The notes beneath the pieces are model-generated. The model did not search any database, was not told the DNA's origin, and was given only the letters and a program-made list of their open reading frames with translations. From Mesorhizobium sp. AR07 (lineage in GTDB: Bacteria > Pseudomonadota > Alphaproteobacteria > Rhizobiales > Rhizobiaceae), in assembly GCF_024746815.1 (NCBI RefSeq), contig NZ_CP080525.1:5636501-5700500 (forward strand): a stretch of 64,000 bases of DNA, given 5' to 3'. Made by a program: the position numbers and the translations under genes. Shown piece by piece: positions 31,728 through 40,756 of the stretch; the first letter of the stretch is position 1; each line of letters begins with the position of its first letter.

Positions 31728-31961
31728 TCAATTCTCAGGATGAATCTGGAGAGTGATAGGAACCCGGAACAGCTCTTGCCGGCTGTCGTCGCGGACTTCG
31801 ATCCTCAGAGCGCCTCGGAAAGAACCTTCGGGCAATATCTCGCTCGCGATCTCGATAAGGGCTTTCATCGGCTCGTTTCGAGCTGACTCGATGCTATGAA
31901 GCTCTATCCCTTCGCCGTCAGGGAAGCTCTCGCCAGTGTCGCAAAAATCGAAAAAGCACAG
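31728..31961 (-). pseudogene. DUF6894-like small protein gene without a usual start codon
   Basis: A minus-strand frame of 77 codons ending at 31728 reads FFDFCDTGESFPDGEGIEL at its start and RGALRIEVRDDSRQELFRVPI near its end. This is the pattern of the small rhizobial DUF6894 proteins (FFFD..DG ... D.EG.EL ... IEVRD). No ATG, GTG or TTG stands at the expected position; CTG at 31961 is the best candidate. It is therefore either started by a rare codon or broken at its 5' end. Function unknown. Confidence 0.5.
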
Positions 31962-32078
31962 GACAAAAAGCCCAAAAATTCCAGGTCGACAAAATGTTCA
32001 ACGAACGCTTAACAAGATGCCGCGCGGTCATGCCATATCATCCCGTCATCCGGGCGAGCCAGGATCGAAGTGTATGAT

Positions 32079-32267
32079 TCATGCGAACAGTGCGCGGTAG
32101 AGACTATCCAGCTTTTCATCGATCTCAGCCCGCTTGATCCCGACCGCCTTGGCATCGGTGAATAGGTTATGCGTGGTTTCGGTTATCGAAGCGACATCCG
32201 CTTTCGCCGTCTCCGGAACATTGACGTTGATCCATTGGTGAAGGAAATTGATTTCGCGCGTGTTCAT
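32079..32267 (-). CDS. DUF768 family small protein
   Basis: A 62-residue protein beginning MNTREINFLHQWINVNVP and ending EIDEKLDSLYRALF. This matches DUF768, small proteins of unknown function that are common in Mesorhizobium, often in several copies on accessory DNA. It is slightly shorter than usual members. It lies alone, just before the second IS66 remnant. Confidence 0.65.
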   Translation of the reverse strand: MNTREINFLHQWINVNVPETAKADVASITETTHNLFTDAKAVGIKRAEIDEKLDSLYRALFA

Positions 32268-32394
32268 GCAGCCTTAAATCCGTCTGTTGGTTCCCGCGTC
32301 CGCTCGCACGATGTGATCAAAAGTCTGGCAAAATTTAACGGACCCGCAACTGCAAAGCTTAACTGACCTGCAACTCGCGACGATCTATTAGTAA

Positions 32395-33235
32395 AGTAAG
32401 CGGTTAGCTGATGGCGTCTGGCTTGAAGTTCCAGGGCATGAGCATTTCGATTTCGGCTACGGGCCAGCGCTGAGCGATGCGGGTCAAGGTCTTGGAGAGC
32501 CAGGCGAGCGGATCGACGTTGTTCATTTTGGCCGTTTGCAGAAGTGTGGCCACGGTCGCCCAAGTTCGTCCACCGCCCTCGCTGCCGGCAAATAGGCTGT
32601 TTTTACGAGTAATTGCCTGGGGCCTGATGGCGCGCTCGACGATGTTGGAGTCGATCTCGATGCGACCGTCCGTCAGAAAGCGTTCAAGCGCCTCTCGTCG
32701 GGTGAGCGCATGCCGGATTGCCTCGGCGGTTTTGGATTTCCCGGAGACCTTGCCCAGTTCCTTTTCCCACTGCTCGAAGAGGCTCGCGACGATGGCCGCG
32801 GACTTTTCCTGACGCAGCGCAGCGCGGCTGTCCGCATCCTTGCCGCGGACCCCGTCCTCGACCTCCCACAGTTTGCTCATGGCTGTGACCGAAGCCGTCG
32901 CGCCCTGCGAGATCCCACTGATATGCAGTTCGTAAAACTTGCGCCGCAGATGCGCCCAACATCCTGCGAGTTTGATCGTTTCGTTGCTGCCGGATTTGGC
33001 ACGCGCCTTGAGCAGGTGGGTATAGGCCGAGTAGCCGTTCGGAACGCTTGCCTTATTGCGCACGCTCCAGCACCTTCACGATCGACGTGAGGTTGGCGAT
33101 CCGCTCGTTGGCGCTTCTCTCGACGGCCGTCAACCGGGCGACCTCCGCCGTCGCTGCCGCAAGCTGAGCTTCGTTTGCAGCCCGCTCGCTGGCCATCGCG
33201 AGGATCATCGCCTTCAGCGTATCGGCGGAGCGCCG
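32395..33235 (-). pseudogene. IS66-family transposase gene with an internal deletion
   Basis: The frame 32404-33063 encodes the TnpC C-terminal part (AGCWAHLRRKFYELH, SNIVERAIRPQAITRKNSLFAGSEGGG, end LMPWNFKPDAIS). Just upstream (about 33062-33230) lies the TnpC N-terminal segment in another frame (LKAMILAMASERAANE, VERSANERIANLTSIVKVLER). The middle of the usual 500-plus-residue transposase, including most of the catalytic core, is missing. The element end at about 32395 begins GTAAGCG. No tnpA/tnpB helper genes are present. Confidence 0.8.
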
Positions 33236-33355
33236 GCCCGAATGAGGGCGAGGCGTGCCATCGCAACGCGAGTTGAATCAGGGAGGGCGTCATCATCCCG
33301 TAATATTCACTACACATACTAAAGGCATGTAGCGATATCGACATGAGGGTGAAAA

Positions 33356-34279
33356 ATGGGTGCGTCACCGCTTTTGGCCGCTGTACCAACGTCCGACCGG
33401 GCGCCATTCGCCGATCGTGTGGCCGAGTCAATTGGTCGATTGTCGCCCGCCGAGCAGCGTGTCGCGCGTTGTCTGGTCGAGCAGAAAGATGCGGCTCTGC
33501 TGGGTTCGGCGGCTGCGATCGCGGCCTTGGCGGGAACGAGCGATGCAACCGTTGTGCGGACTGTTCGCTCCCTTGGCTTCGATGGCCTCTCCGATCTGCG
33601 GCAGACGCTGCTTGCCGATATCATTGCTACCCCTACACCGAGCGCCCGGCTTCGCCTCACGCTCGAAGGTGCGGGCGACGACAGCGCGCAGGTCCTCGAC
33701 CATGTGATCGGGATGCACGAAGAAGCGCTCGCGGCGATGAAGACCCCGCCCTTTCAGGCCAGCTTCTCGCGGTCGGTCGACATCCTCTTTGCCGGCAAAA
33801 GACGGCATGTCTTCGGAGTCGGCCCGTCTGGGGCAGTCGCTGATTATGCGAGCCTGCAATTCAACCGCATCGGTCTCGCTTCGACCGCACTTTCGGCCTC
33901 GGGAGTGGCGCTCGCGGACCGGCTGCTGGCGCTTGGCGAAGGCGACGCCGTCCTGATGATCGCCTATGCCCCTCTCTATCGGGAGATCGAGATCGTCATC
34001 GAGCGCGCCCGGCAACTCGGCAACCCCATCGTCCTTGTCAGCGACAGCCTTGGCCCTTTCGTCGCCGAACACATTGCGGAAGTCCTCCCGGTGCCGCGTG
34101 GACGGGCGGATCATTTGGCCATGCATAGCGGCACGATGGTGCTGATCGAGGCCATGATCGTCGGCTTGGCGGCGCGCGATCGTGCCAAGGCGATCGCAAG
34201 TCTTGAGTCGCTCAGCAGTCTGCGGGGAACAATAGACAAGGCCTGGCTCAAGCGCGGCATAAGTCGAAGTAAAATTTAA
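33356..34279 (+). CDS. MurR/RpiR-family transcriptional regulator
   Basis: The 307-residue protein has an N-terminal HTH_6 domain (about residues 20-95, LSPAEQRVARCLVEQKDAALLGSAAAIAALAGTS split by the recognition helix SDATVVRTVRSLGF). Its C-terminal SIS sugar-phosphate-binding domain spans about 130-270 (RRHVFGVGPSGAVADY, GEGDAVLMIAYAPLYRE). It precedes the FbpABC-type importer by 91 bp on the same strand and is the likely regulator. The motif (A/T)CACTAC occurs before its own start and twice before the binding-protein gene. Confidence 0.85.
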   Translation: MGASPLLAAVPTSDRAPFADRVAESIGRLSPAEQRVARCLVEQKDAALLGSAAAIAALAGTSDATVVRTVRSLGFDGLSDLRQTLLADIIATPTPSARLRLTLEGAGDDSAQVLDHVIGMHEEALAAMKTPPFQASFSRSVDILFAGKRRHVFGVGPSGAVADYASLQFNRIGLASTALSASGVALADRLLALGEGDAVLMIAYAPLYREIEIVIERARQLGNPIVLVSDSLGPFVAEHIAEVLPVPRGRADHLAMHSGTMVLIEAMIVGLAARDRAKAIASLESLSSLRGTIDKAWLKRGISRSKI

Positions 34280-34300
34280 TAATATGACTTTTCATTTAAA

Positions 34301-34358
34301 GTAGTGTCATAAACATCGTATAAGATGAACACGTCAAATTATATCCAACACTACACGT
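34301..34358. promoter_or_regulatory. Inverted GTAGTGT / ACACTAC pair, candidate RpiR operator
   Basis: GTAGTGT (34301-34307) and ACACTAC (34348-34354) form an inverted pair before the importer operon. A third copy, TCACTACAC, lies at 33307-33315 before the RpiR gene. The shared motif at both promoters suggests the RpiR site; this is inference. Confidence 0.4.
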
Positions 34359-34370
34359 ATGGAGACAGAG

Positions 34371-35372
34371 ATGAAAAGTGTTATTCTTGCCGTGCTATCG
34401 TCAGCTTTGATGCTGGGCACCGCTGTGCGGGCCAGCCAGGCCGAGACTCTCGTTGTTTATACCGCGCTCGACACGGCGGACGCGGCTGCCAAAGCCTTCA
34501 CCGAGAAGACCGGCATCGATGTCAATCTGGTGTCTCTGAGCACCGGCGAGCTTCTCGGCAAGGTGTCGGCGGAAGGCAACAATCCCAAATTCGACATCCT
34601 GTGGGTCGAAGGCTCAGCCGTCATGAGCCGGCTCGCTCAACAGGGTATCCTGAAGCCGGAACATGGCCTCACCACCAAGGCAGATTATACCGCGCTTGGC
34701 AAAAAACTTGTTCCCGGCAGCGAGGCCTTTTTCCCGATCTCGGTGTCGACGACGGCAATCGAAGTCAATACCAAGAAGATCGGTACGCTGCCTCTACCGA
34801 CATCATGGGCCGATCTCCAGAATTTCGCCGGCTCTGTCGCCGCCAAGGATCCGAACCTCTCGGGTCCTGCTTTCCAGTGGCTGTCCGGCTACTTTCAGAC
34901 GGTCGGCGTCGACAAGGGACAGGGCCAGCTTGAGAAAACCCTGACCAACAAGGCGTTAAGCGGTCTTCAGAGTGGTGAAACGGTCAATCGCGCCGTCATT
35001 TCCGGCGATGCGAAGATCGCCATCCAGCAGGACAGCACGATCTACGATCTGATAGCCAAGGGCGAGCCAATCAAGGTCGTCTATCCCAGCGAAGGTGTGA
35101 CCGCGCTTCCCTCGACTGCCGGTGTCGCGACAGCCAGCAAACATGAGGAGGCAGCAAAGGCGTTCATTCAGTTCCTGCTGACTACCGAGGGCCAGAAGGC
35201 CATGCTGACGACCGACGGCGGCGATGGCTACTTCGCGCCATTGATCACGGGCGTCAAGGGCAACGGTGCGCGTGTCGACAACACCGCGTCCTGGGCAATC
35301 CTCGATGACGATGTCGCAGCGAAGAATGAGGCGGCCTGGAAGCAATGGTTCCGCGACCAGTTCGTTCCGTGA
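34371..35372 (+). CDS. ABC substrate-binding protein, FbpA/AfuA (ferric or phosphonate-like) type
   Basis: A 333-residue periplasmic binding protein with signal peptide MKSVILAVLSSALMLGTAVRASQA. It resembles the extracellular family-1/FbpA group: LVVYTALDTADAAAKAFTEKTG, FDILWVEGSAVMSRL, NRAVISGDAKIAIQQ. The two adjacent tyrosines that bind iron in FbpA are not obvious, so the ligand may instead be an organophosphonate, sugar phosphate or similar compound, consistent with an RpiR regulator. ATG 34371 has GGAGA upstream; an ATG at 34359 is possible. First gene of a three-gene importer. Confidence 0.82.
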   Translation: MKSVILAVLSSALMLGTAVRASQAETLVVYTALDTADAAAKAFTEKTGIDVNLVSLSTGELLGKVSAEGNNPKFDILWVEGSAVMSRLAQQGILKPEHGLTTKADYTALGKKLVPGSEAFFPISVSTTAIEVNTKKIGTLPLPTSWADLQNFAGSVAAKDPNLSGPAFQWLSGYFQTVGVDKGQGQLEKTLTNKALSGLQSGETVNRAVISGDAKIAIQQDSTIYDLIAKGEPIKVVYPSEGVTALPSTAGVATASKHEEAAKAFIQFLLTTEGQKAMLTTDGGDGYFAPLITGVKGNGARVDNTASWAILDDDVAAKNEAAWKQWFRDQFVP

Positions 35373-35410
35373 GGCAATCGCTTCGAACTGCGGCTTAGGA
35401 CAATCTAGTT

Positions 35411-37132
35411 ATGGCGCGGGCGTTTGACATCTCCGTAGAGCGCTGGGGCAGCGGCGTCGCCGCCCCGGCGCTTTGGGCGGTCGCCTTCATCCTGATCGGC
35501 CTGCCGCTTGGGCTGGTTGTGGTCCAGGCTTTCCTGCCGGGGCTGTTCGACCTTGCAGGGCCGAGCTTCGTCCCCTCGCTTGATGCCATCAGCCGCCTTG
35601 TCACCTCGCCCCGTCTGGCGCGGGGCATCATTGATACGGTGGTGCTCGGCGTCGTCGGCGCGGTCCTTTCAACCGTGGTCGGCACGGCACTGGCGCTCCT
35701 GCTCGCATTGACCGACATTCGCGGCAAGAGCGCTTTTTCCGCCCTGCCTTGGGTGGTGTTCGCAACGCCAAGCTATTTCAAGGGCCTTGCCTGGGTGCTC
35801 CTGATGTCGCCGGGCGGATATTTCGTTGGCCTCGGTCTCGTCAGTCCGGCAACCGGCAGTGCCTTCTTCGGCCCGGCTGGGCTGATGATGGTGATGGCTT
35901 TTTCACTGTTTCCCATACCGTACTTCATCGTCGGATCCCGCCTTGAGGGGCTCGGCGGCGAGTTCATCGACGCAGCGCGTGTCGCTTCGGCTGGACCGTG
36001 GCGGATCGTGCTGCGGGTCGTATTGCCTATGCTCGTGCCGGCCATTGCCTTGGCGCTTCTCACGACCTTCGCGGAGGTCGTCGGCGATTTCGGTATTGCG
36101 ACGACAATCGCGCGGTCGATGAATTTCGGGCTGATCACCTACAATATCTACGCCGCGACCGCGAACTATCCCGTTGATTTCGCTTCCGCGGGGGCACAGG
36201 CCCTGGTTCTCGTCCTGCTCGTAGCCGGCTCGATTGTGGTAGCCGGCCTGATGGGCGGCGATCGTACGACGACTTTCGTCACTGGCCGCAATCGCTCGCT
36301 TGCCCGCTTCCACCTTGGTGCCTGGCAGGCGCCGGCGCTGGCCCTGATGGCGCTTTTTACGATAGGCTCGGCGGTCCTCCCGCTGATAGCGATCGTCTTG
36401 CGCTCGCTCACTGTCTCGCTCGGCGGGGGTCTTGCCCGGTCCAATTTTTCGCTCGCCGCGGTCCGAACAGTCTTTGATGTTTCGAGCATACCCGGCCAGG
36501 GCCTCGTCTGGAGCGTGGTCTACGGTCTTGCGGCCGCTGTTCTCGCAGTCGCCTTCGGGTTGATCTTCGCCTACCAGATATCGCTCGCCAGCCGCACGAC
36601 CCGCCTCGTGGCGTCGGGCCTCGCTCTGACAACGGTGGCGCTGCCGGGTATCGTGCTCGCCTTCGGCTATATCCTTGTCTATGACCGGCTGCCCGGCTTC
36701 AAGGATGTGCCACTCTATGGATCGCGGCTGCTTCTCGTCATCGGCTACGCAGCAACGGCGCTGCCCTATTGCCTGATCTTGATGTGGTCGGCCCTTGGGC
36801 GCCTGGGCGGGTCGCTGCATGAAGCCTCGCGTCTCGCCGGTGCTTCACCCGGTCGCCATCTGGTCAAGGTGGTGCTGCCGCTTATCGGCAGCGCCATACT
36901 GATCGCTTTCGGCGTCACGACAATCCGCTCGATCTTCGAATTGCCGATGTCGCAATTCCTGCTTCCGCAAGCAGGTCCGCCCGTCCCCGTGGTCATCGTC
37001 GACGACTTCACCCAAGGCCGCGACGCCGTAGCTTGCGCGCTCGCCATCGCCACCCTTGGCGTCGTCGCGGCAATCGGCGTGCTCACCTCGCTCGCCAGGG
37101 GACCCAAGACTTTGTCGCAAGGAGATTCATAG
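35411..37132 (+). CDS. Fused two-domain ABC permease, FbpB type
   Basis: The 573-residue protein is a tandem fusion of two six-segment permease domains with an EAA loop in each half (FIDAARVASAGPWRIVLRVVLPML and LHEASRLAGASPGRHLVKVVLPL). Such double permeases are the rule for FbpB-type iron and related importers. It lies 38 bp after the binding-protein gene and four bases before the ATPase gene. Confidence 0.9.
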   Translation: MARAFDISVERWGSGVAAPALWAVAFILIGLPLGLVVVQAFLPGLFDLAGPSFVPSLDAISRLVTSPRLARGIIDTVVLGVVGAVLSTVVGTALALLLALTDIRGKSAFSALPWVVFATPSYFKGLAWVLLMSPGGYFVGLGLVSPATGSAFFGPAGLMMVMAFSLFPIPYFIVGSRLEGLGGEFIDAARVASAGPWRIVLRVVLPMLVPAIALALLTTFAEVVGDFGIATTIARSMNFGLITYNIYAATANYPVDFASAGAQALVLVLLVAGSIVVAGLMGGDRTTTFVTGRNRSLARFHLGAWQAPALALMALFTIGSAVLPLIAIVLRSLTVSLGGGLARSNFSLAAVRTVFDVSSIPGQGLVWSVVYGLAAAVLAVAFGLIFAYQISLASRTTRLVASGLALTTVALPGIVLAFGYILVYDRLPGFKDVPLYGSRLLLVIGYAATALPYCLILMWSALGRLGGSLHEASRLAGASPGRHLVKVVLPLIGSAILIAFGVTTIRSIFELPMSQFLLPQAGPPVPVVIVDDFTQGRDAVACALAIATLGVVAAIGVLTSLARGPKTLSQGDS

Positions 37133-37135
37133 GTC

Positions 37136-38197
37136 ATGACGTCCTCCATTTCGCTGCCTTCCGCTCTCCAATGCTGCAACCTGGTCAAGATGCTCGGCGA
37201 CAAGACCGTGCTTGCGGCACTGGACCTCGTGGTCGCCCGGGGCGAAGTCGTCTCGCTCGTCGGTGCGAGCGGTTCGGGCAAGACCACACTGCTGCGGGCC
37301 ATCGCGGGCCTGGTGACGCCCGATAGCGGTGAGATCTACCTGATGGGTGATCCGGTCTGGTCGAAGCGGCACCGCGTGCCGGCTGAGCGCAGGCAGATCG
37401 GCTTGATCTTCCAGGATTACGCTCTTTGGCCACACATGACGGTGGCGCAGAACCTAAGCTTCGGCCTTGAGGCCCAGCATATGAAGAGCGACGAGATCAA
37501 GCGGCGCGTCGACCATGCGCTCGACGTAACGCGTCTCGGCGCCTTGCGGGGGCGAAGGCCAAGCCAACTCTCGGGTGGACAGCAGCAGCGCGTCGCGATC
37601 GCGCGGTGTCTGGCCGCGCGGCCGCAAATTCTGCTTCTTGACGAGCCTCTCAGCAACCTCGACGCTGCACTGCGCGACGATCTTCGCTCCGAGATGGTGC
37701 GGTTGATCCGTGCCGAGGGCATCAACGCCATCTATGTCACGCATGACCAGGCGGAAGCCATGGCGGTCTCGGATCGCCTCGCGGTCATGGATCGCGGCAC
37801 GATTGCCCAATTTGCAACGCCGCAGGAGATCTACGAGGCTCCGGCTAATGCGTTTGTGGCACAGTTCCTCGGCGGTTTCTCACTGCTCAAGGGACGGACC
37901 GAGAACGACGCCTTCCATGCCGAAGGTGGCACGATCAGGCTACGCCATCGCTCGCCTTGCGCGAGCGGCGATGGCGTGCTTGTCGTCCGGCCGGAGGATT
38001 GCCGGCCCGCGGCCAGCCATCCCGAAAACAGGATTTGCGGCGAAGTGATCGACAGTGCCTATCAGGGCCGCTGCTGGCGGCTGATGATCAAGGTCGCCGC
38101 CGACATCATCCGCCTGGACTGGCCCACGCGCGAGAACCCGGGCACCGTGATCGAATTCTCGCTGCCGCCAGACCGTTGTACCGTGCTTTCGAACTAA
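37136..38197 (+). CDS. ABC transporter ATPase, FbpC type
   Basis: The 353-residue ATPase has Walker A GASGSGKTT, signature LSGGQQQRVAIARC, Walker B ILLLDEPLSNLD and the switch YVTHDQAEA. A C-terminal TOBE-like regulatory domain occupies about 240-350. It completes the importer formed with the two preceding genes. Start ATG 37136 lies four bases after the permease stop. Confidence 0.9.
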   Translation: MTSSISLPSALQCCNLVKMLGDKTVLAALDLVVARGEVVSLVGASGSGKTTLLRAIAGLVTPDSGEIYLMGDPVWSKRHRVPAERRQIGLIFQDYALWPHMTVAQNLSFGLEAQHMKSDEIKRRVDHALDVTRLGALRGRRPSQLSGGQQQRVAIARCLAARPQILLLDEPLSNLDAALRDDLRSEMVRLIRAEGINAIYVTHDQAEAMAVSDRLAVMDRGTIAQFATPQEIYEAPANAFVAQFLGGFSLLKGRTENDAFHAEGGTIRLRHRSPCASGDGVLVVRPEDCRPAASHPENRICGEVIDSAYQGRCWRLMIKVAADIIRLDWPTRENPGTVIEFSLPPDRCTVLSN

Positions 38198-38236
38198 GCA
38201 CCCGGTAGCCGCTCTTACTTTTTGTGGGAAAACTTG

Positions 38237-38992
38237 ATGACAAACATAACCACCATCTCATCGGCAATCACCGCGTCATTCCTTGGCTCCTTCGTCGAGG
38301 TCGTTGAAGCCTTCACCATAATCCTCGCCGTCGGGTTGTCGCGGAATTGGCGATCCGCTTTCATCGGAACAGCGCTGGCGCTTGCGGTTCTGGCGGCGCT
38401 GATCATCGTACTTGGGCCGCTGCTCGGCCGGATACCGATCGAGATTCTGCAATATGTCGTCGGTGTTCTGTTGATCCTGTTCGGCATCCGCTGGCTGCGC
38501 AAGGCGATCCTGCGCGCCTCCGGCTACATTGCGCTCCACGACGAGGCGAAAGCTTTTGCGGCAGAGACCGATGCGTTGCAGCGGGAGGCTGATGACCGGC
38601 GCGCAGATTTCCTCGCCGCGTTCGCTGCTTTCAAGGCGGTGCTTCTGGAGGGCGTCGAAGTTGTTTTCATCGTGATCGCAGTCGGGGCTGGAAACGGCCT
38701 GCTTGGCTATGCCAGCCTGGGCGCAGCTGCGGCTTGCGTGCTTGTCATCCTGATCGGGCTTCTCATACACCGCCCACTGTCCGTGGTGCCAGAGAACACA
38801 CTCAAGTTCGTCGTCGGACTGATGCTGACGTCTTTCGGGATCTTTTGGACCGGCGAGGGACTCGGTGCCGCATGGCCAGGAGCCGATCTGGCGATTCTGG
38901 CTATCATGGGCATCCTTGCTTTGGTCGCCCTCGCAGCTGTCCGTATTCTTCGCGACTTTTCCACCGCAAAACTTGAGCCCAAATCGCCATGA
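38237..38992 (+). CDS. COG4280-type membrane protein, distantly FTR1-like
   Basis: A 251-residue protein with about seven membrane segments. Two acidic motifs lie in membrane segments, FVEVVEAFTIILAVG (residue ~18) and LLEGVEVVFIVIAVG (residue ~140). They are arranged as in FTR1 iron permeases (REGxE) but not identical. Members of this group are uncharacterised. It begins 39 bases after the ATPase gene on the same strand and overlaps the next small gene, so it probably belongs to the same operon; a metal-handling role is inference. Confidence 0.7.
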   Translation: MTNITTISSAITASFLGSFVEVVEAFTIILAVGLSRNWRSAFIGTALALAVLAALIIVLGPLLGRIPIEILQYVVGVLLILFGIRWLRKAILRASGYIALHDEAKAFAAETDALQREADDRRADFLAAFAAFKAVLLEGVEVVFIVIAVGAGNGLLGYASLGAAAACVLVILIGLLIHRPLSVVPENTLKFVVGLMLTSFGIFWTGEGLGAAWPGADLAILAIMGILALVALAAVRILRDFSTAKLEPKSP

Positions 38993-39198
38993 ACGTCATC
39001 CGTACCGCGGTCTCTGAATTCTTGGGCCTGTTTGTCGACGACGGCAGCCTGGCGCTGTTTGTCATCATACTGATCATGCTTGTGACAGCCGCAGTGAAAA
39101 TGGAGATCATCTCGCCTCTTATTGGCGGAGGGGCTTTGCTTCTGGGCTGTATAGTGGTCTTGTCCGAAAGCCTCTATCGAGCCGCTAAAAAGCGATAG
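38989..39198 (+). CDS. Small two-segment membrane protein
   Basis: This 69-residue protein has two hydrophobic segments (ALFVIILIMLVTAAVKM and LIGGGALLLGCIVVLSESLY). Its ATG overlaps the stop of the COG4280-type gene (ATGA), so it is probably co-translated and a partner of it. No family recognised. Confidence 0.7.
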   Translation: MNVIRTAVSEFLGLFVDDGSLALFVIILIMLVTAAVKMEIISPLIGGGALLLGCIVVLSESLYRAAKKR

Positions 39199-39206
39199 AG
39201 TGCGGG

Positions 39207-39377
39207 AGCATTACCCGCTACCATGTCGATGCCATCGCAGCTCGTTTCGTCATGAACCCCGAGACCCTTGACGTGGTCGTCGCCTCAAATCTCTTTGGTG
39301 ACATCCTGACCGATCTGGGCGCAGCCATTCAGGGCGGGCTGGGCTTTGCCCGTTCTGTCGTCGAAAAAAGGGCTTGA
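39207..39377 (+). pseudogene. Fragment of an isocitrate/isopropylmalate/tartrate dehydrogenase gene
   Basis: A frame open to 39377 reads ITRYHVDAIAARFVMNPE and DVVVASNLFGDILTDLGAA, the conserved metal- and NAD-binding region of the isopropylmalate/tartrate dehydrogenase family, ending prematurely. About 50 of roughly 350 residues remain, so this is a relic. It starts only a few bases after the small membrane protein gene. Confidence 0.75.
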
Positions 39378-39842
39378 GAGATATTCAAACGTCAGAACGA
39401 ACAAGACCCGGCTAGCTTGCTGCCGCAATCTCAGGCCGCAGACGATTGTTGATCACAGTCGTTACTTCCGATTGGTTCTGACTCGCCACTCTGCAGCAGA
39501 GCAACGAAGTCGCGACTGCTAACGCGAGCATTCGAAATACGTCAGGTTGTCCCAAGTCGGGGCGACCCCATCGATCGCTGGCGAGGGTTCGAAGAGATGC
39601 ATGCAGCGTCCTCAAGCCTCATTGTTGGCTTCTGTCGTTGCTTTTCCAGGTTCTGCCAATTTGATCGCGGGGACTATCTGCGCCGATCCACCGTGATCCG
39701 CTTCATCACGCATATTGGGTTTCGCAATCTTGCCCATGCGCGCGGAATTTTCCAGGCTGAGCTTCGGCGTCGTTTGAACTAATAGCGACGTCTGCACCGC
39801 CTTGCCGAGATTGGATGTGCGGAACCTCAACTGGAGTCGTCA

Positions 39843-40060
39843 TTACTGGGTGCGCGGCAGTGCGCGTGCGGATCCGCAGACAACGAGGATCGACTTGTCC
39901 CAGCGATCCAGCTCGCCGCTTGGATAGAGGATTGCCTTGCCGATTTTGAGGAGGGAGGCCCGATCCGCATGCAACGCCAGTTGCGAAGCGTCCCTTCGCT
40001 CAGCTGTCCGCGGCAGGGAGCGATGACTTCTTCAGGAGTGAGGTAGTTTGGGTCAGGCGT
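39843..40060 (-). pseudogene. Degenerate excisionase-like (HTH_17/MerR-type) DNA-binding protein gene
   Basis: Minus-strand translation gives NYLTPEEVIAPCRGQLSEG and LRNWRCMRIGPP. After a one-base frameshift it continues LKIGKAILYPSGELDRWD, ending at 39843. This is the pattern of the small HTH_17 proteins (AlpA/excisionase-like) carried by rhizobial integrative elements. The frameshift and the lack of a start codon make it a pseudogene. It may be a relic of the island's excision machinery. Confidence 0.6.
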
Positions 40061-40072
40061 AGGTAACAGGGT

Positions 40073-40093
40073 TGTGCAACAGCTTGTTGCACA
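40073..40093. repeat. Perfect 9-bp-arm inverted repeat
   Basis: TGTGCAACA (40073-40081), spacer GCT, TGTTGCACA (40085-40093). It lies between the excisionase-like relic and the DUF1185 gene. It may be an operator or a remnant site; no T-run follows on either strand, so it is not a terminator. Confidence 0.6.
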
Positions 40094-40168
40094 TCTGCAG
40101 AGCTTTAAGATGTACCGATTGATGCCCTTAGCCGTCCAATTTTGAAAACGTGGCAGCCGGGCTTCGGC

Positions 40169-40756
40169 TCATCGCAAGGAACCGTTCTCCGCTTCCATCT
40201 CTGCGATGTCTTGAAATCTGTCAGCGATCCGTGCGTGCACCCGTCCGCCATTGGCTGCTCCAATGGCAACAAGCACTTCGTCGGCACCTGGCGCGTCGGC
40301 GATCTGGAAATTTGCGGTCAGGAAGTGCGATCGCCTGCCGTTCTCGCTCTTGTGCATCATCGGCAGCGACAGCAATGCCCCGGGCGCGTTGCGCGTATTG
40401 CAGAACTCGAGATAGGTCGTGCCGCCAACTGCATCACGGAACAGATTGCCGAACCGCAGCGTGTGGATCAGCGCCGAGGCATGCTCGATCTCGCCGTTGA
40501 TGCCGACCGCCGCGGCCTTGCCGTAGGATTCGATCTCCGCTGGCGGCATCAAGGCGATCAGGCGCTGGGTGAGTTCGGCGCCGACCTTCGGGGCGATGGC
40601 CAGGATATCGGGACGAAGATTCTCGACGAAGCCTCGACCTGCCCATGGGTTTTTCAACACCGCGGCGACGACGATTGCGGTGACCGGCTTGCCGGCGGCC
40701 TTTCCGCCTTCGACAAGAACCTCCTCGATGAAGGTGCAGATCTTCCTGATTTCCAT
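40169..40756 (-). CDS. DUF1185 (amino acid synthesis) family protein
   Basis: The 195-residue product belongs to the DUF1185 family: start MEIRKICTFIEEVLVEGGKA, then AIVVAAVLKNPWAGRG and VGINGEIEHASALIHTLRFG. These proteins are named for a possible link with amino-acid synthesis but have no proven reaction. They are often encoded beside LLM monooxygenase and ABC importer genes of N-heterocycle degradation. Here it faces away from the PucR-type regulator across 156 bp and is probably controlled by it. Confidence 0.8.
   Translation of the reverse strand: MEIRKICTFIEEVLVEGGKAAGKPVTAIVVAAVLKNPWAGRGFVENLRPDILAIAPKVGAELTQRLIALMPPAEIESYGKAAAVGINGEIEHASALIHTLRFGNLFRDAVGGTTYLEFCNTRNAPGALLSLPMMHKSENGRRSHFLTANFQIADAPGADEVLVAIGAANGGRVHARIADRFQDIAEMEAENGSLR

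Noticed and set aside
38237..38992. True FTR1 iron permease
   Set aside because: The REGxE motifs are only approximate (FVEVVEA, LLEGVEV), so I call it COG4280-type and keep iron transport as inference.
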